Shown: positions 31,420 to 40,912, counted from the stretch's first letter. The stretch: 64,000 nt of DNA from Costertonia aggregata (GCF_013402795.1 NZ_CP058595.1:593501-657500); one strand, 5' to 3'. Numbers and translations: made by a program. Notes: generated from the letters alone by a model not told the origin.

Positions 31420-32772
31420 TTATCCAATTTCTTTTTGTAATAAATCCAATCCTTCACGAATAATTTGTTGGTGTGGTTGTTTAGAAATACAAATAAATTC
31501 AGTTAACGAAAAATCTTCTGGAGCCACTTCATAGAGCCCCAATTGCTCCATTTCATCCAAATCTTTCACCATGCAAGCCTTTAAAAGCTGCATGGGATAA
31601 ATATCAAGTGGAAAAACCTGTTCATATTGCCCTGTAACCACAAAAGCTCTGTGCTCGCCATTTGTATTGGTGGTAAGGTCGTATTTTTTATTGGGTTGCA
31701 ACCATGAAAAAGTCAACGCCCTTGTTGTCGAAACTTTGTTGAAGATAGGTTTGTTCCATCCAAAGAATTCATAATCATCGCCTTCCGGAATTGCAGTAAC
31801 GGTATTGTTATAAAAGCCTAGATGGCCATCTTGACTACTTTTGGAACCCGTTAGGACATCACCATTGACTACTCTAAAATTCTCTTCGTTTACACCACTT
31901 GCATATAAAAAAGTGGAAATTTCGGCACCGATTTTGGTAATGTAATATTTTGGCGCTTTTACCGAAGATCCGGCCAATGCCACCAAACGTTCCGCATTAA
32001 ATTTTCCGGTCAACAGTAGTTCACCTATGATAACAAGATCTTGTGGAGCAACGGTCCAAACCAACTCGCCTTTGTTGACAGGGTCTAATTTATTGATTTG
32101 GGTTCCCACTAGACCGGCCGGATGTGGTCCAGATACTTTATGCAACTCGATACCATTTAGCGATGCTAAGGGCGAATGACTGGATTTACCCACGGATACG
32201 TGCACTTTACCGGGAGTCAGTTTTCCTAAAGCAGTGATTGCCGCTTGTAGTTCGGCCTCTTTTCCTTGGAGGACATAGTCTAAGTCCGCAGCCAAAGGTG
32301 CAGTTGCGTACCCAGAGATAAAAATCGATTTGGGCGTAGTATCAGGGTTGGCAATTACATCATATGGTCTTTGCTTGATAAACGGCCAACAACCACCTTT
32401 CAACAAAAAGGACTTAATGGTTTCTTTAGAAGCTTCTTCGACATTTATTACATCATGCTCCAAAGTTTCCTGAGACTTGTCGGCCAATATTTTCAAGGTA
32501 AGAATTCGTCTTCTGGCACCTCTTTCAATCTCAACCAATTCACCGCTCACAGGAGAAACGAATAACATGTCTTCACTATTCTTGTTGTAGAACAATGCCT
32601 CACCAGCTTTGACCTCAGCACCCTCTTTTACCAACATTTTGGGCATAATGCCATGAAAATCATCAAGTTTTAAAGCATAAACATTACTTAAAGCGGCTTT
32701 TGAAGTAGTCTTATCGGCCTCGCCAACAAGATTGATGTTTAAGCCTTTTTTTATTCGAATGTCTTTAGGCAT
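31420..32772 (-). CDS. nqrA: Na+-translocating NADH:quinone reductase subunit A
   Basis: Cytoplasmic peripheral subunit of NQR, 450 aa, bound near the quinone site. The N-terminal IRIKKGLNINLVGEAD and LKLDDFHG-type barrel-sandwich region are present, followed by GGCWPFIKQRPYD, FISGYATAPLAADLDY and KVSGPHPAGLVGTQI. It is the first gene of nqrABCDEF, diverging from the T9SS plug gene. The complex couples NADH oxidation to Na+ export, in keeping with a marine habit. Confidence 0.96.
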   Translation of the reverse strand: MPKDIRIKKGLNINLVGEADKTTSKAALSNVYALKLDDFHGIMPKMLVKEGAEVKAGEALFYNKNSEDMLFVSPVSGELVEIERGARRRILTLKILADKSQETLEHDVINVEEASKETIKSFLLKGGCWPFIKQRPYDVIANPDTTPKSIFISGYATAPLAADLDYVLQGKEAELQAAITALGKLTPGKVHVSVGKSSHSPLASLNGIELHKVSGPHPAGLVGTQINKLDPVNKGELVWTVAPQDLVIIGELLLTGKFNAERLVALAGSSVKAPKYYITKIGAEISTFLYASGVNEENFRVVNGDVLTGSKSSQDGHLGFYNNTVTAIPEGDDYEFFGWNKPIFNKVSTTRALTFSWLQPNKKYDLTTNTNGEHRAFVVTGQYEQVFPLDIYPMQLLKACMVKDLDEMEQLGLYEVAPEDFSLTEFICISKQPHQQIIREGLDLLQKEIG

Positions 32773-32805
32773 ATATTGTAGACCTTAGGTTAACAAAATT
32801 TGCTT

Positions 32806-32813
32806 CAAATTTA
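32806..32813 (-). promoter_or_regulatory. Putative nqr operon promoter -7 element
   Basis: Minus-strand TAAATTTG matches TAnnTTTG, 33 nt before the nqrA start. Confidence 0.5.
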
Positions 32814-32923
32814 CTACTAAACTAAAAGTTTTCATAATTATTGCCCATAAATTTGGCATTACACCGATGATAATTTCTGCGGTATGCTTTTTGTTTACCT
32901 TTACCCAAATAAATATGTTATAA

Positions 32924-34168
32924 ATGCTTTCAAATCTTAAACAGATTTTTTTTCTACTTTGCATTTCGCAAGTGTTCGCACAGGTCCAAATGGAAATCGA
33001 CCCACCAGAAAATATCAAGTCCATTGTTTTCAAAGGCCCTACAGATGACCAATTTCCACTTGTGCAATTGGGGGAATCCATCTCTTTGGAGTTCGATGAC
33101 ATTTTGGCCATTGAACAGGATTACTATTACAAAATCATACATTGTGATTACGATTGGACACCCTCAGAGTTGCTAAAATCACAGTATTTGAAAGGTGTTG
33201 ACAATCAACGCATCATTGACTACGGCAATAGCTACAACACACTACAACCCTACTCCAATTACAGATTGACCCTGCCCAATGAGAACGTTGGGTTCAAGGT
33301 AAGCGGTAATTATCTTATCGAGATATACAATATTGACAATGAGCTCCAATTCTCCAGAAGGTTTGTTATCTATAAAGACATTGTCAAAATCGGCGGTGTC
33401 GTGAAACGCTCCAGGGATTTCAATTTTCTGAACGAAAAGCAATCGGTTCAATTTACCATCAACTCAGGAAACTTTCAATTGATCAATCCAAAAAAAGAAG
33501 TCAAGATCGCCCTTATCCAAAACTACCATTGGCCCACTGCGCTTTATGACATAAAACCACAATTTACCATAGGAAACCAATTGGTCTACAAGTATGATCA
33601 AGAAACCAGTTTTTATGGCGGAAACGAGTATTTATTGTTCGACACCAGCGACCTAAGAGCACCGAGCGCCCACATTTCGAGTATCGATTTTAAAGAATTG
33701 TACAATCATTATCTCTTTGGCGACGATTACCGAAATGATGAGCCGTATACCTATTTCCCGGACATAAACGGGGATTTTGTTATCAGGACCCTTCAAGGGG
33801 AAGATATTTCGCGAGAAGCAGAATACACCAAGGTACATTTCAGCTTGCCCTACAACGAACTTATCGGTCTTGACGATGTGTATGTTTATGGAAAGTATAA
33901 TAATTACGCCCTTGTCGATGAAAACAAGATGACCTACAACGAAGAAAACGGTATGATGGAACTAACACTTACCTTAAAACAGGGCTTTTACAATTACAAA
34001 TACGTGATTCGAAGAGAGGATGAAACCATAGATTTGAACGCCGTTTGTGGAAATTTTCATTTTACCGAAAACAACTATATTATTTTGGTGTATTACAGGG
34101 ATTTTGGGGATATGTACGATAGCGTTATAGGTATCGGTACCGTAAATTCAAGGAATATCAGCAATTAA
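32924..34168 (+). CDS. Type IX secretion system plug protein (DUF5103)
   Basis: A 414-aa periplasmic protein with a Sec signal (1-19, ending VFAQ). The opening VQMEIDPPENIKSIVFKGPT and the following IHCDYDWTPSELLKSQYLKG, with NSYNTLQPYSNYRLTLPN, are the diagnostic DUF5103 pattern. The family was identified as the plug that blocks one opening of the SprA translocon of T9SS. It therefore probably belongs to the machinery that secretes cargo such as B1 and B2. It diverges from nqrA and is followed at 25 nt by a DUF3667 gene. I base the plug name on family knowledge, not on a search. Confidence 0.9.
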   Translation: MLSNLKQIFFLLCISQVFAQVQMEIDPPENIKSIVFKGPTDDQFPLVQLGESISLEFDDILAIEQDYYYKIIHCDYDWTPSELLKSQYLKGVDNQRIIDYGNSYNTLQPYSNYRLTLPNENVGFKVSGNYLIEIYNIDNELQFSRRFVIYKDIVKIGGVVKRSRDFNFLNEKQSVQFTINSGNFQLINPKKEVKIALIQNYHWPTALYDIKPQFTIGNQLVYKYDQETSFYGGNEYLLFDTSDLRAPSAHISSIDFKELYNHYLFGDDYRNDEPYTYFPDINGDFVIRTLQGEDISREAEYTKVHFSLPYNELIGLDDVYVYGKYNNYALVDENKMTYNEENGMMELTLTLKQGFYNYKYVIRREDETIDLNAVCGNFHFTENNYIILVYYRDFGDMYDSVIGIGTVNSRNISN

Positions 34169-34193
34169 TGTATATTTATCCTTTGTCTTTTAG

Positions 34194-35336
34194 ATGATGG
34201 AAAACAAACCGACCATTGTACCCGCAGGAAGGTACAGATTACAATATCGTGGTACCGAGTGCACCAATTGCAAACATCCGTTGGACATTAGCGACAAGTA
34301 CTGCCCGAGTTGCTCACAGGCCAATAGCACAAAAAAATTGACCCTAAAAGACTTCTTTGATGAGTTTTTCGCATCAATGATCTCCTACGACTCTAGACTT
34401 TTGAAAACTTTATCGGCATTAATGCTTCGCCCGGGCAAGATAACCAAAGATTATATTGCCGGGAAAAGAATCTGCTACACGAATCCGTTTCGGTTTCTAT
34501 TGAGTTTGACCATCGTATATTTTTTGATGATGAGCCTATCGGGCGACTTCGGAAAATATGACGATTACATACAGAACAACAACGCATCGATCCCCAATAT
34601 AGACGAAGGGGTGGTAAAAATAAATTTTGGAAGCGATGAGGCCCAAGAACTTGCCCAGGCGTTGGATTCCATCAGTGGAAATAGTGGAAGTGAAAAGAGA
34701 AGCATTCTAGACGCCATGTTCTGGAAACAGGATTCGATTACGATGGCTAACCCTCAAGGAAAATATAATGAAATCAATGAAAAATGGGCTTTGCCCCGTT
34801 TTTTTGATAAACGACAGTTTTTTGAAACCTTAATACGCAGGGACAGTATAAAAACATTTGATCAAATCTTGTCAAAATACGAGGTTGCCGACAGCATGGA
34901 AAACAAAAATGCATTTAATGCCGCTAAGGGTACAATACGTGCGCTAGGCCAGCCCGGTAGTTTTTTCAATGCCATATTGTCCAGGCTTCCGTTTCTCATT
35001 TTCTTCTTTTTACCCGTATTTGCCTTGTTCATATGGTTGGTCTATATCCGAAAAAAATATAATTATACCGATCATCTTATATTTAGTTTCCACAATCAAT
35101 CTTTGTTATTTATCTTGCTTATCATTAGCTTTTTCATAGATTCGATTTTTAATATAACTACGGATGGTTTTTTTATCATAATCTTCGGGATATATTTATT
35201 TATCGCCCTAAAAAAGTTTTATGGTCAAGGATGGTTTAAAACTATTGTTAAATATACTTTCTTGAACACTATTTTTTTTATTTTAGCTATGCTGTCCGTC
35301 GTTATATTGTTCATTGGCAGCGCATTTACCTATTAA
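34194..35336 (+). CDS. DUF3667 membrane protein with N-terminal zinc ribbon
   Basis: A 380-aa protein. The N-terminus has a two-knuckle zinc ribbon, C20-x2-C23 and C34-x2-C37 (ECTNCKHPLDISDKYCPSC), followed by LKDFFDEFFASMISYDSRLLKT and the family motif LRPGKITKDYIAGKR..YTNPFRFL. Then come a membrane span (about residues 95-115), a charged 150-residue loop and three to four C-terminal spans. This order is that of DUF3667, a Bacteroidota family of unknown function. ATG at 34197 is an equally possible start. apaG follows after 4 nt. Confidence 0.88.
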   Translation: MMENKPTIVPAGRYRLQYRGTECTNCKHPLDISDKYCPSCSQANSTKKLTLKDFFDEFFASMISYDSRLLKTLSALMLRPGKITKDYIAGKRICYTNPFRFLLSLTIVYFLMMSLSGDFGKYDDYIQNNNASIPNIDEGVVKINFGSDEAQELAQALDSISGNSGSEKRSILDAMFWKQDSITMANPQGKYNEINEKWALPRFFDKRQFFETLIRRDSIKTFDQILSKYEVADSMENKNAFNAAKGTIRALGQPGSFFNAILSRLPFLIFFFLPVFALFIWLVYIRKKYNYTDHLIFSFHNQSLLFILLIISFFIDSIFNITTDGFFIIIFGIYLFIALKKFYGQGWFKTIVKYTFLNTIFFILAMLSVVILFIGSAFTY

Positions 35337-35340
35337 GATT

Positions 35341-35727
35341 ATGATAACACAGGTAACCAAGGGTATAAAAATCTCTGTACAGACCAGTTTTGAAGGTACT
35401 TTTTTCAAAAACTATAAAATGCACTTTGCGTTTGGTTATACCATTACGATTGAGAACCAAAGTAAGGATTCCGTTCAACTTACTTCTAGACATTGGCAAA
35501 TTTATGATGCCCTAAACGATATGGAGATGGTTGACGGTGAGGGCGTCATCGGAAAAAAGCCTGTCATCAAACCAGGGGAATCACACACCTACAGTTCAGG
35601 TTGTTTATTGACCTCGCCCGTTGGGGCCATGAAAGGCCACTATAACATGGTCAATTTTAGCACTACCGAAAAATTTAGGGTTTACATCCCCACTTTTAAG
35701 TTTAGCGCACCTTTTGCATTAAACTAA
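35341..35727 (+). CDS. apaG: ApaG-domain protein
   Basis: A 128-aa Co2+/Mg2+ efflux-associated ApaG protein, an Ig-like beta-sandwich found alone in bacteria and in eukaryotic F-box proteins. Motifs: FAFGYTITIENQSKDSVQL, SRHWQIYDA, VDGEGVIGKKPVIKPGESH and YSSGCLLTSPVGAMKGHY. A start at 35314 would run into the preceding gene; ATG at 35341, 4 nt after the DUF3667 stop, gives the standard N-terminus. The precise biochemical role remains unclear in the family. Confidence 0.94.
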   Translation: MITQVTKGIKISVQTSFEGTFFKNYKMHFAFGYTITIENQSKDSVQLTSRHWQIYDALNDMEMVDGEGVIGKKPVIKPGESHTYSSGCLLTSPVGAMKGHYNMVNFSTTEKFRVYIPTFKFSAPFALN

Positions 35728-35871
35728 ATCTGCTTTGCCTCTTTTATGAATTCGCATTCAATGCGTATTATTCTTATGTCCTGATAAAGCATTCGCAATA
35801 AACTATATAAAATCATTGGCAAATCACAATTTCTTTATCTGTTTTGGCCTCAAAACCAAATCATGATTATG

Positions 35872-35879
35872 TACCTTTG
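35872..35879 (+). promoter_or_regulatory. Putative pruA promoter -7 element
   Basis: TACCTTTG, matching TAnnTTTG, 31 nt before the pruA start. A TTTTGG sequence lies 25 nt further up. Confidence 0.5.
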
Positions 35880-35910
35880 CATCGGTTAAAATTAAAAAAC
35901 AAAATATATT

Positions 35911-37539
35911 ATGGGCAAAGGATTTTTTCAGGTTCCCACTGCGTTCAACGAACCTATAAAAAGCTATGCACCCGGAACACCGGAACGCGAAGCAGTACTT
36001 AAACAATATAGATCTTATTTTGATGGCAAGGTTGATGTACCCATGTACATCGGTAGCGAAGAAATAAAAACCGGTAACACCAAACCCATTTCACCGCCGC
36101 ACGACCACAAACATATCGTAGGGCAATATCATTTGGCAGAAAAGAAACATGTTGAAAAAGCCATTACCAATGCTTTGGATTCTAGAGAAAAATGGGCAAA
36201 CTTGACTTGGGAGCAGCGCGCTGCGATTTTTATGAAAGCGGCTGAATTAATCGCTGGCCCATACAGAGCAAAAATAAACGCTGCTACCATGATAGCACAG
36301 TCAAAAACGATACACCAAGCAGAGATTGATGCAGCTTGTGAATTTATAGACTTTCTGCGCTTTAACGTAGAATATATGACCCAAATTTATGAAGAGCAAC
36401 CAGATTCGGCAGAAGGTATTTGGAATCGGGTGGAATATAGACCCTTAGAAGGTTTCGTATATGCTATCACCCCTTTCAACTTTACGGCCATTGCTGGAAA
36501 TTTGCCCGCCAGTGCCGCGATGATGGGGAACGTAGTAGTTTGGAAACCTAGCGACCACCAAATTTTTTCGGCCAAGGTCATTGTCGATATTTTTAAGGAA
36601 GCGGGGCTACCAGATGGGGTCATCAATGTTGTTTATGGCGACCCGGTCATGATTACCGATACCGTTTTGGCAAATCCGGATTTTTCTGGAATCCATTACA
36701 CGGGATCTACCTTTGTGTTCAAAGAACTTTGGAAAAAAATCGGAAACAACATACACAATTACAAAACATATCCAAGAATAGTAGGGGAAACGGGAGGTAA
36801 GGATTTTATCGTTGCACACCCATCTGCCAAACCACAACAAGTTGCTACTGCGATAGTTCGTGGTGCTTTTGAGTTCCAAGGTCAAAAATGTAGTGCCGCT
36901 TCAAGGGTTTACCTGCCAAAATCAATATCCAAAGAAATTTTGGACTTGGTAAAAACCGATGTTGCGTCTTTCAATAAACCGGGCTCACCCGAGGATATGT
37001 CCAACTTTATTACAGCCGTTATTCACGAAGGCTCTTTTGATAAATTGGCCAAGTATATTGACCAGGCCAAGGAAGATAAAGCATCGGAAGTCATCATAGG
37101 TGGTAATTACGACAAATCAAAGGGCTATTTTATGGAGCCAACGGTTATTCTCACTACCGATCCTAAGTACACCACCATGGAGACCGAACTTTTTGGCCCG
37201 GTGGTCACGGTTTACATATATGAGGACAAGGATTGGGCCAAGACACTAAAATTGGTAGATTCTACATCGGAATATGCTTTAACGGGAGCCGTTCTTTCCA
37301 CTGATAGATACGCTATTGATGAAGCGACCAAAGCCCTACAAAATTGCGCCGGTAACTTTTACATCAACGACAAACCTACCGGGGCCGTGGTGGGACAACA
37401 ACCCTTTGGTGGTGCAAGAGCATCGGGTACCAACGACAAAGCTGGCTCTGCACAAAACTTGTTACGTTGGGTATCTCCAAGATTGATAAAGGAAACTTTT
37501 GTAACACCGGAAGACTATAGATATCCTTTCTTGGGATAA
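35911..37539 (+). CDS. pruA: L-glutamate gamma-semialdehyde dehydrogenase
   Basis: Oxidises glutamate semialdehyde (in equilibrium with pyrroline-5-carboxylate) to glutamate with NAD+, the second step of proline catabolism. The 542-aa single-function enzyme has the aldehyde dehydrogenase general base E293 in VGETGGKDF and nucleophile C327 in FQGQKCSAASRVY; the 34-residue spacing is standard. NFTAIAGNLPASAAMMGN, HYTGST and the C-terminal PFGGARASGTNDKAG fit the non-fused P5C dehydrogenase (RocA1/PutA2-type) group. Proline dehydrogenase is not in the window. It ends at a strong terminator. Confidence 0.96.
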   Translation: MGKGFFQVPTAFNEPIKSYAPGTPEREAVLKQYRSYFDGKVDVPMYIGSEEIKTGNTKPISPPHDHKHIVGQYHLAEKKHVEKAITNALDSREKWANLTWEQRAAIFMKAAELIAGPYRAKINAATMIAQSKTIHQAEIDAACEFIDFLRFNVEYMTQIYEEQPDSAEGIWNRVEYRPLEGFVYAITPFNFTAIAGNLPASAAMMGNVVVWKPSDHQIFSAKVIVDIFKEAGLPDGVINVVYGDPVMITDTVLANPDFSGIHYTGSTFVFKELWKKIGNNIHNYKTYPRIVGETGGKDFIVAHPSAKPQQVATAIVRGAFEFQGQKCSAASRVYLPKSISKEILDLVKTDVASFNKPGSPEDMSNFITAVIHEGSFDKLAKYIDQAKEDKASEVIIGGNYDKSKGYFMEPTVILTTDPKYTTMETELFGPVVTVYIYEDKDWAKTLKLVDSTSEYALTGAVLSTDRYAIDEATKALQNCAGNFYINDKPTGAVVGQQPFGGARASGTNDKAGSAQNLLRWVSPRLIKETFVTPEDYRYPFLG

Positions 37540-37564
37540 AGTTTATACCACACTTCTCAAAGCT

Positions 37565-37592
37565 AACCCGTTTTTTCACTGAAAAACGGGTT
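37565..37592 (+). terminator. Intrinsic terminator after pruA
   Basis: An 11-bp stem (AACCCGTTTTT / AAAAACGGGTT) with a 6-nt loop and a following T-run, 26 nt after the pruA stop. Confidence 0.88.
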
Positions 37593-37653
37593 TTTTGTGC
37601 AATGTGTTTTTACGATTTTCGTTTAAGGATATAGCTTTTCTCAAAATGGTATT

Positions 37654-38649
37654 ATGAAATCGATCTTAAAAATTCTCTTTGCGCCCCTAATTTGGATAAT
37701 ACATTCATGCAGCCCAATAGGGGAACCAGTAAAAGAACAACTCTCGAACAACCATTATTATAACAGAAACAATACAGACATAATATACAGTTCGGGAGGA
37801 AACTGGTTTGGACTAGGAAAAAAAGCCATGAACGTTGACATGGACACGTTTGAGGTTTTGAATGGTTTATTTGCAAAGGACAAGAATAATTTATATTGCT
37901 ATCACAATAAAGTTTCCCATCCCAAACTTGATTTGGAAAGTTTTTACGCCAAGGGAGAAACAGCGGTCGAAAGGGATAAGATGAACAACATAGGTTTTGA
38001 CAAAAATCATGTTTACGTAACAGTTTCCAAAAGGCAAGGCGACATATACACTACGGGGATTACCATTTTAGAAGATGCAGATCCAAAAACTTTTAAAAAG
38101 ATTGATTATCATGGTTGGGCAAAAGATCATGAAAGATATTACTATCGCAATGCGTTAATTCATGTGGACTACGATAGTTTTACGTTTATTGATGAGTTTT
38201 TTAGTAAGGATAAAAACCATGTGTACTGGCATACCTTTTCCAACTTTGTAAAAACCGATGCCAATCCAGAAACTTTTGTTTCGGCTGAAAAAAGTAAGTA
38301 CATAGCCATAGATGACAAGGCCTTGTATGTTACCAATTATTCAAAAGACCAAAAAGAACCTATTACAATACCATATACCAGCAAGGACTCTATTAAAGTA
38401 TACGACGATATGTATTTTAAGGTTGGGCGTACGGTATACTATGTAGGCAAACCAATACTTGAAGCTGATATTGAAACTTTTGAATTGTTAGAATTCTCGT
38501 ATGCAAAGGACAAAAATCATGTCTTTTATAACGGTAAAAAAATTGAGGGCGCTGACCCAAATAGCTTTGAACATGATGAGGGAGCTAGATGTAAGGACAA
38601 AAACGGCTATTTTTTATCTGGAGAAGCTTACGAATTTAAAGAATTGTAG
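37654..38649 (+). CDS. DKNYY-repeat lipoprotein
   Basis: A 331-aa lipoprotein (lipobox IHSC, C19) composed of repeated units with the core [FY]-x-KDKN-x-[VL]-[YF], for example FAKDKNNLYCY, FDKNHVYV, FFSKDKNHVYW and YAKDKNHVFYNGKKIEGAD. This is the DKNYY family, found in envelope proteins of unknown function. Each unit ends with a GAD-x-x-[ST]-F segment giving a beta-hairpin repeat. It is single-copy here and 97 nt ahead of another small lipoprotein gene. Confidence 0.88.
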   Translation: MKSILKILFAPLIWIIHSCSPIGEPVKEQLSNNHYYNRNNTDIIYSSGGNWFGLGKKAMNVDMDTFEVLNGLFAKDKNNLYCYHNKVSHPKLDLESFYAKGETAVERDKMNNIGFDKNHVYVTVSKRQGDIYTTGITILEDADPKTFKKIDYHGWAKDHERYYYRNALIHVDYDSFTFIDEFFSKDKNHVYWHTFSNFVKTDANPETFVSAEKSKYIAIDDKALYVTNYSKDQKEPITIPYTSKDSIKVYDDMYFKVGRTVYYVGKPILEADIETFELLEFSYAKDKNHVFYNGKKIEGADPNSFEHDEGARCKDKNGYFLSGEAYEFKEL

Positions 38650-38746
38650 GCCCATTTCTTTTAGTTATCCAATATACAAAAAACAAAACTTCAATATTAC
38701 CAAAGCAACCTTTTATCTAAAACCAAATCTTATTTAAAATGGGATT

Positions 38747-39118
38747 ATGAAAAAAAGTATATATATTTTATTGATCGGGATATTGCTTCAAAGTTGTACG
38801 GACAACGATGACACATCAGCAGCTTGCGGTGTTGACAACCCTCTACTAGAGCTGGCTTGGCTCAAAACCGAAATAGAAAACAGAGAGAACAACCCTACAG
38901 AAGATATGAAGTATTGTTACATTACCCAAGCGGACTATAATGGAAAAACTGTTTTTATATATTCTGACTGCAATCCCTTAGTCAATAAAATTACACCAAT
39001 TTATGATTGTGAAGGAAATTGGTTAAATGATTCTGCGGAAAATCAAATTTCATTCAATGACTTACAAAACAGTGTCATAATCTGGAAACCTGATAATTTT
39101 GCATGTCAGATTAATTAA
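38747..39118 (+). CDS. Small hypothetical lipoprotein
   Basis: A 123-aa protein with a lipoprotein signal (LLQSC, C17) followed by an acidic linker TDNDDTSAAC and a compact domain (about 30-123) with four more cysteines (CGVD, YCYI, DCNP, DCEGN). The layout CYITQADYNGKTVFIYSDCNP, with strands and a late DCEGN, resembles small flavobacterial lipoproteins annotated as DUF6970-like; I am not sure of that name. Disulfide bonds are likely. Probably an outer-membrane-attached periplasmic protein. Confidence 0.7.
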   Translation: MKKSIYILLIGILLQSCTDNDDTSAACGVDNPLLELAWLKTEIENRENNPTEDMKYCYITQADYNGKTVFIYSDCNPLVNKITPIYDCEGNWLNDSAENQISFNDLQNSVIIWKPDNFACQIN

Positions 39119-39323
39119 TCTCCATATACCCATACTGAGTTTTACCTTTCAATACATATTAAAAATATATGTTTCGTTGACGTTTTATTTGATAAGTCTA
39201 TTTAAAAACGGTCAAAAAGTACGGTTTCATTCTTGATATCATTTTTTTACTTTTTTCATCTTCTTTAAACATACCGATTGCCATTCATATTTTACAAAAA
39301 ATAGGAAACTGGGTTTATTTCTG

Positions 39324-39331
39324 TATTTTTG
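39324..39331 (+). promoter_or_regulatory. Putative promoter of the DinB-like gene
   Basis: TATTTTTG matches TAnnTTTG, 46 nt before the ATG at 39378. Confidence 0.5.
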
Positions 39332-39377
39332 ATACTAGTTCACTACTAATCAATAATTTAATCTAAAAACAATCAAC

Positions 39378-39896
39378 ATGAAAATGAAACTCACATTGGC
39401 AATGATTATGCTCGTAACGGTTTTTTCGGTACAAGCACAGGACGACTTGGCCCAATCAACGATACAAATGGTATTGACAGGCAACCAGGCACAGGTGATT
39501 CAATTAGCGGAAGCTTTTTCCGCTGAACAGTACGATTGGCGACCCATGGAAGGTGTAAACTCTGTTGGGGAAGCTCTTTTGCACATAGCAGGTGGCAACT
39601 ATTACCTGGCATCCAAAATGGGGTTTGCCCCCCCGGAAGATGTTGATATGATGAACCTTGGAAAAATTACTGGAAAAGATAATATCATCGCGGCCTTAAA
39701 AAAGTCCAATGCGTTTGTACTCGATAAAATCATGATGGTAGAAACCGGTCAACTTAACGAAGAGGTTGATTTTGGTTTTGCCAAAATGAACAAGTTAGGT
39801 GGTCTTTTGGCCATGATGGAGCACAATGGCGAACACAAAGGCCAACTAATCGCTTATGCACGTTCTAACGGGGTGGTACCACCATGGAGCAAATAA
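39378..39896 (+). CDS. Secreted DinB-family protein
   Basis: A 172-aa four-helix-bundle DinB-like protein preceded by a Sec signal (1-20, ending VQAQ). The metal-ligand histidines of the fold appear as H67 in EALLHIAGGNYY and two in MEHNGEHKGQL near residues 150-157. DinB/YfiT proteins include metal-dependent thiol transferases, but the secreted flavobacterial branch has no assigned reaction. The family W-R-P motif is present as YDWRPMEGV. It stands alone between its own promoter and terminator. Confidence 0.88.
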   Translation: MKMKLTLAMIMLVTVFSVQAQDDLAQSTIQMVLTGNQAQVIQLAEAFSAEQYDWRPMEGVNSVGEALLHIAGGNYYLASKMGFAPPEDVDMMNLGKITGKDNIIAALKKSNAFVLDKIMMVETGQLNEEVDFGFAKMNKLGGLLAMMEHNGEHKGQLIAYARSNGVVPPWSK

Positions 39897-39915
39897 CAAC
39901 CCGATAAATATCGTC

Positions 39916-39947
39916 AAGCCCCTTTAAACTAAGATTTAAAGGGGCTT
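39916..39947 (+). terminator. Intrinsic terminator after the DinB-like gene
   Basis: A 13-bp perfect stem (AAGCCCCTTTAAA / TTTAAAGGGGCTT) with a 6-nt loop and following T-run. Confidence 0.9.
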
Positions 39948-40075
39948 TTTGTTTGTTATCGCAAAAACCATAGTATCAACATGTTATATTTAATACAATA
40001 TTAATGTAAATTTTACGTTAATTAATTGTAAATTAAACGTAACATGTCAATCTTTGTACATACAAATCCAAAATA

Positions 40076-40204
40076 ATGGGATTACTAAAAAAATACATAC
40101 GTTTTAAGATAACTGTTAGCTGTCTTCATATTCATTGTTGGAACCGTCTAAAGACCTATGCGAAAAAGTATAGAAGAAGTTATTACACGCTTATAAGCCT
40201 TTAG
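40076..40204 (+). CDS. Possible 42-aa basic small protein
   Basis: In the 304-nt gap between the DinB gene and rsmG, an ATG at 40076 opens a 42-codon frame ending in TAG at 40202, overlapping the rsmG stop by 4 nt. The peptide is strongly basic and contains C16-L-H18-I-H20-C21, then CWNRLKTYAKKYRRSYY. A near-consensus AATCTTTG lies about 19 nt upstream. There is no database support available to me, so it may be spurious. Nothing else is evident in this gap besides the DinB terminator. Confidence 0.35.
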   Translation: MGLLKKYIRFKITVSCLHIHCWNRLKTYAKKYRRSYYTLISL

Positions 40205-40839
40205 TTGCCTTTAAACTTCATTGGTAAATACACCACTTTTTTGGTTTCAAAGAAACTTTCTTCAAAATAATCGGTCAAATCAAATGTTTGTACGGTGCTG
40301 TAATCGGCTAGTTCTTCGGTCAAGTCGCCACCCTTTAAGTATAGAATACCGTTTCTTCTTTCATGAATCGACTCTTTTTTGATTTTGCCTTTGATCCAAC
40401 GCACAAAGGTTGGCATCACCGCCACGGCCCTACTCACTATAAAATCAAATTGTTGTTCTACTGTCTCTACCCTGCCATTGATAGCTATGACATTGGTAAG
40501 ACCCAGCCCCTCTACGACTTCGGTTACCACTTTGATTTTTTTTCCGATAGAGTCCACCAAAGTAAACTGCGTCCGGGGAAATAAAATGGCCAGGGGAACA
40601 CCCGGAAAACCACCACCTGTGCCCACGTCCAAAACCGAGGTATTGGGCTTAAACTGCTGTATTTTCGCAATACCCAATGAATGCAAAACATGTCGTAGAT
40701 AGAGTTCATCAATATCCTTGCGGGAGACAACATTGATTTTTAGGTTCCAGTCTTTATAGAGTTCTTCCAATTGTTGAAATTGCTCTTTTTGAATTTCAGT
40801 CAAATCGGGAAAATATTTGAAAATCAAGTCAACATCCAT
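40201..40839 (-). CDS. rsmG: 16S rRNA (guanine527-N7)-methyltransferase
   Basis: Methylates G527 of 16S rRNA using SAM. The 212-aa product is normal length. Motifs: NVVSRKD and HVLHSLGIAK (N-terminal helices), the SAM loop VLDVGTGGGFPGVPLAI (about residues 70-86), LVDSIGKKIKVV, and SRAVA with the following W-region. Alone in its transcription unit, divergent from the desaturase gene with facing promoter elements. Confidence 0.96.
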   Translation of the reverse strand: MDVDLIFKYFPDLTEIQKEQFQQLEELYKDWNLKINVVSRKDIDELYLRHVLHSLGIAKIQQFKPNTSVLDVGTGGGFPGVPLAILFPRTQFTLVDSIGKKIKVVTEVVEGLGLTNVIAINGRVETVEQQFDFIVSRAVAVMPTFVRWIKGKIKKESIHERRNGILYLKGGDLTEELADYSTVQTFDLTDYFEESFFETKKVVYLPMKFKGN

Positions 40840-40857
40840 AGGTAAAGAATTATGCTA

Positions 40858-40865
40858 CAAAAGTA
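40858..40865 (-). promoter_or_regulatory. Putative rsmG promoter -7 element
   Basis: Minus-strand TACTTTTG matches TAnnTTTG, 18 nt before the rsmG start. Confidence 0.5.
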
Positions 40866-40912
40866 GTACAATCGTATTTGCCCACTTTTACTTTTTTTGG
40901 GAATGTATTATA

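Noticed and set aside
25045-32772. RNF complex instead of NQR
   Set aside because: Presence of nqrA, the ferredoxin-reductase nqrF with FAD and NADH motifs, and the A-B-C-D-E-F order are specific to NQR; RnfB/RnfC-type polyferredoxin genes are absent.
37654-39118. DKNYY and small lipoprotein genes as a toxin-immunity or phage-defence unit
   Set aside because: Both have lipoprotein signals and no catalytic or nucleic-acid-binding motifs; nothing in the surroundings suggests defence.
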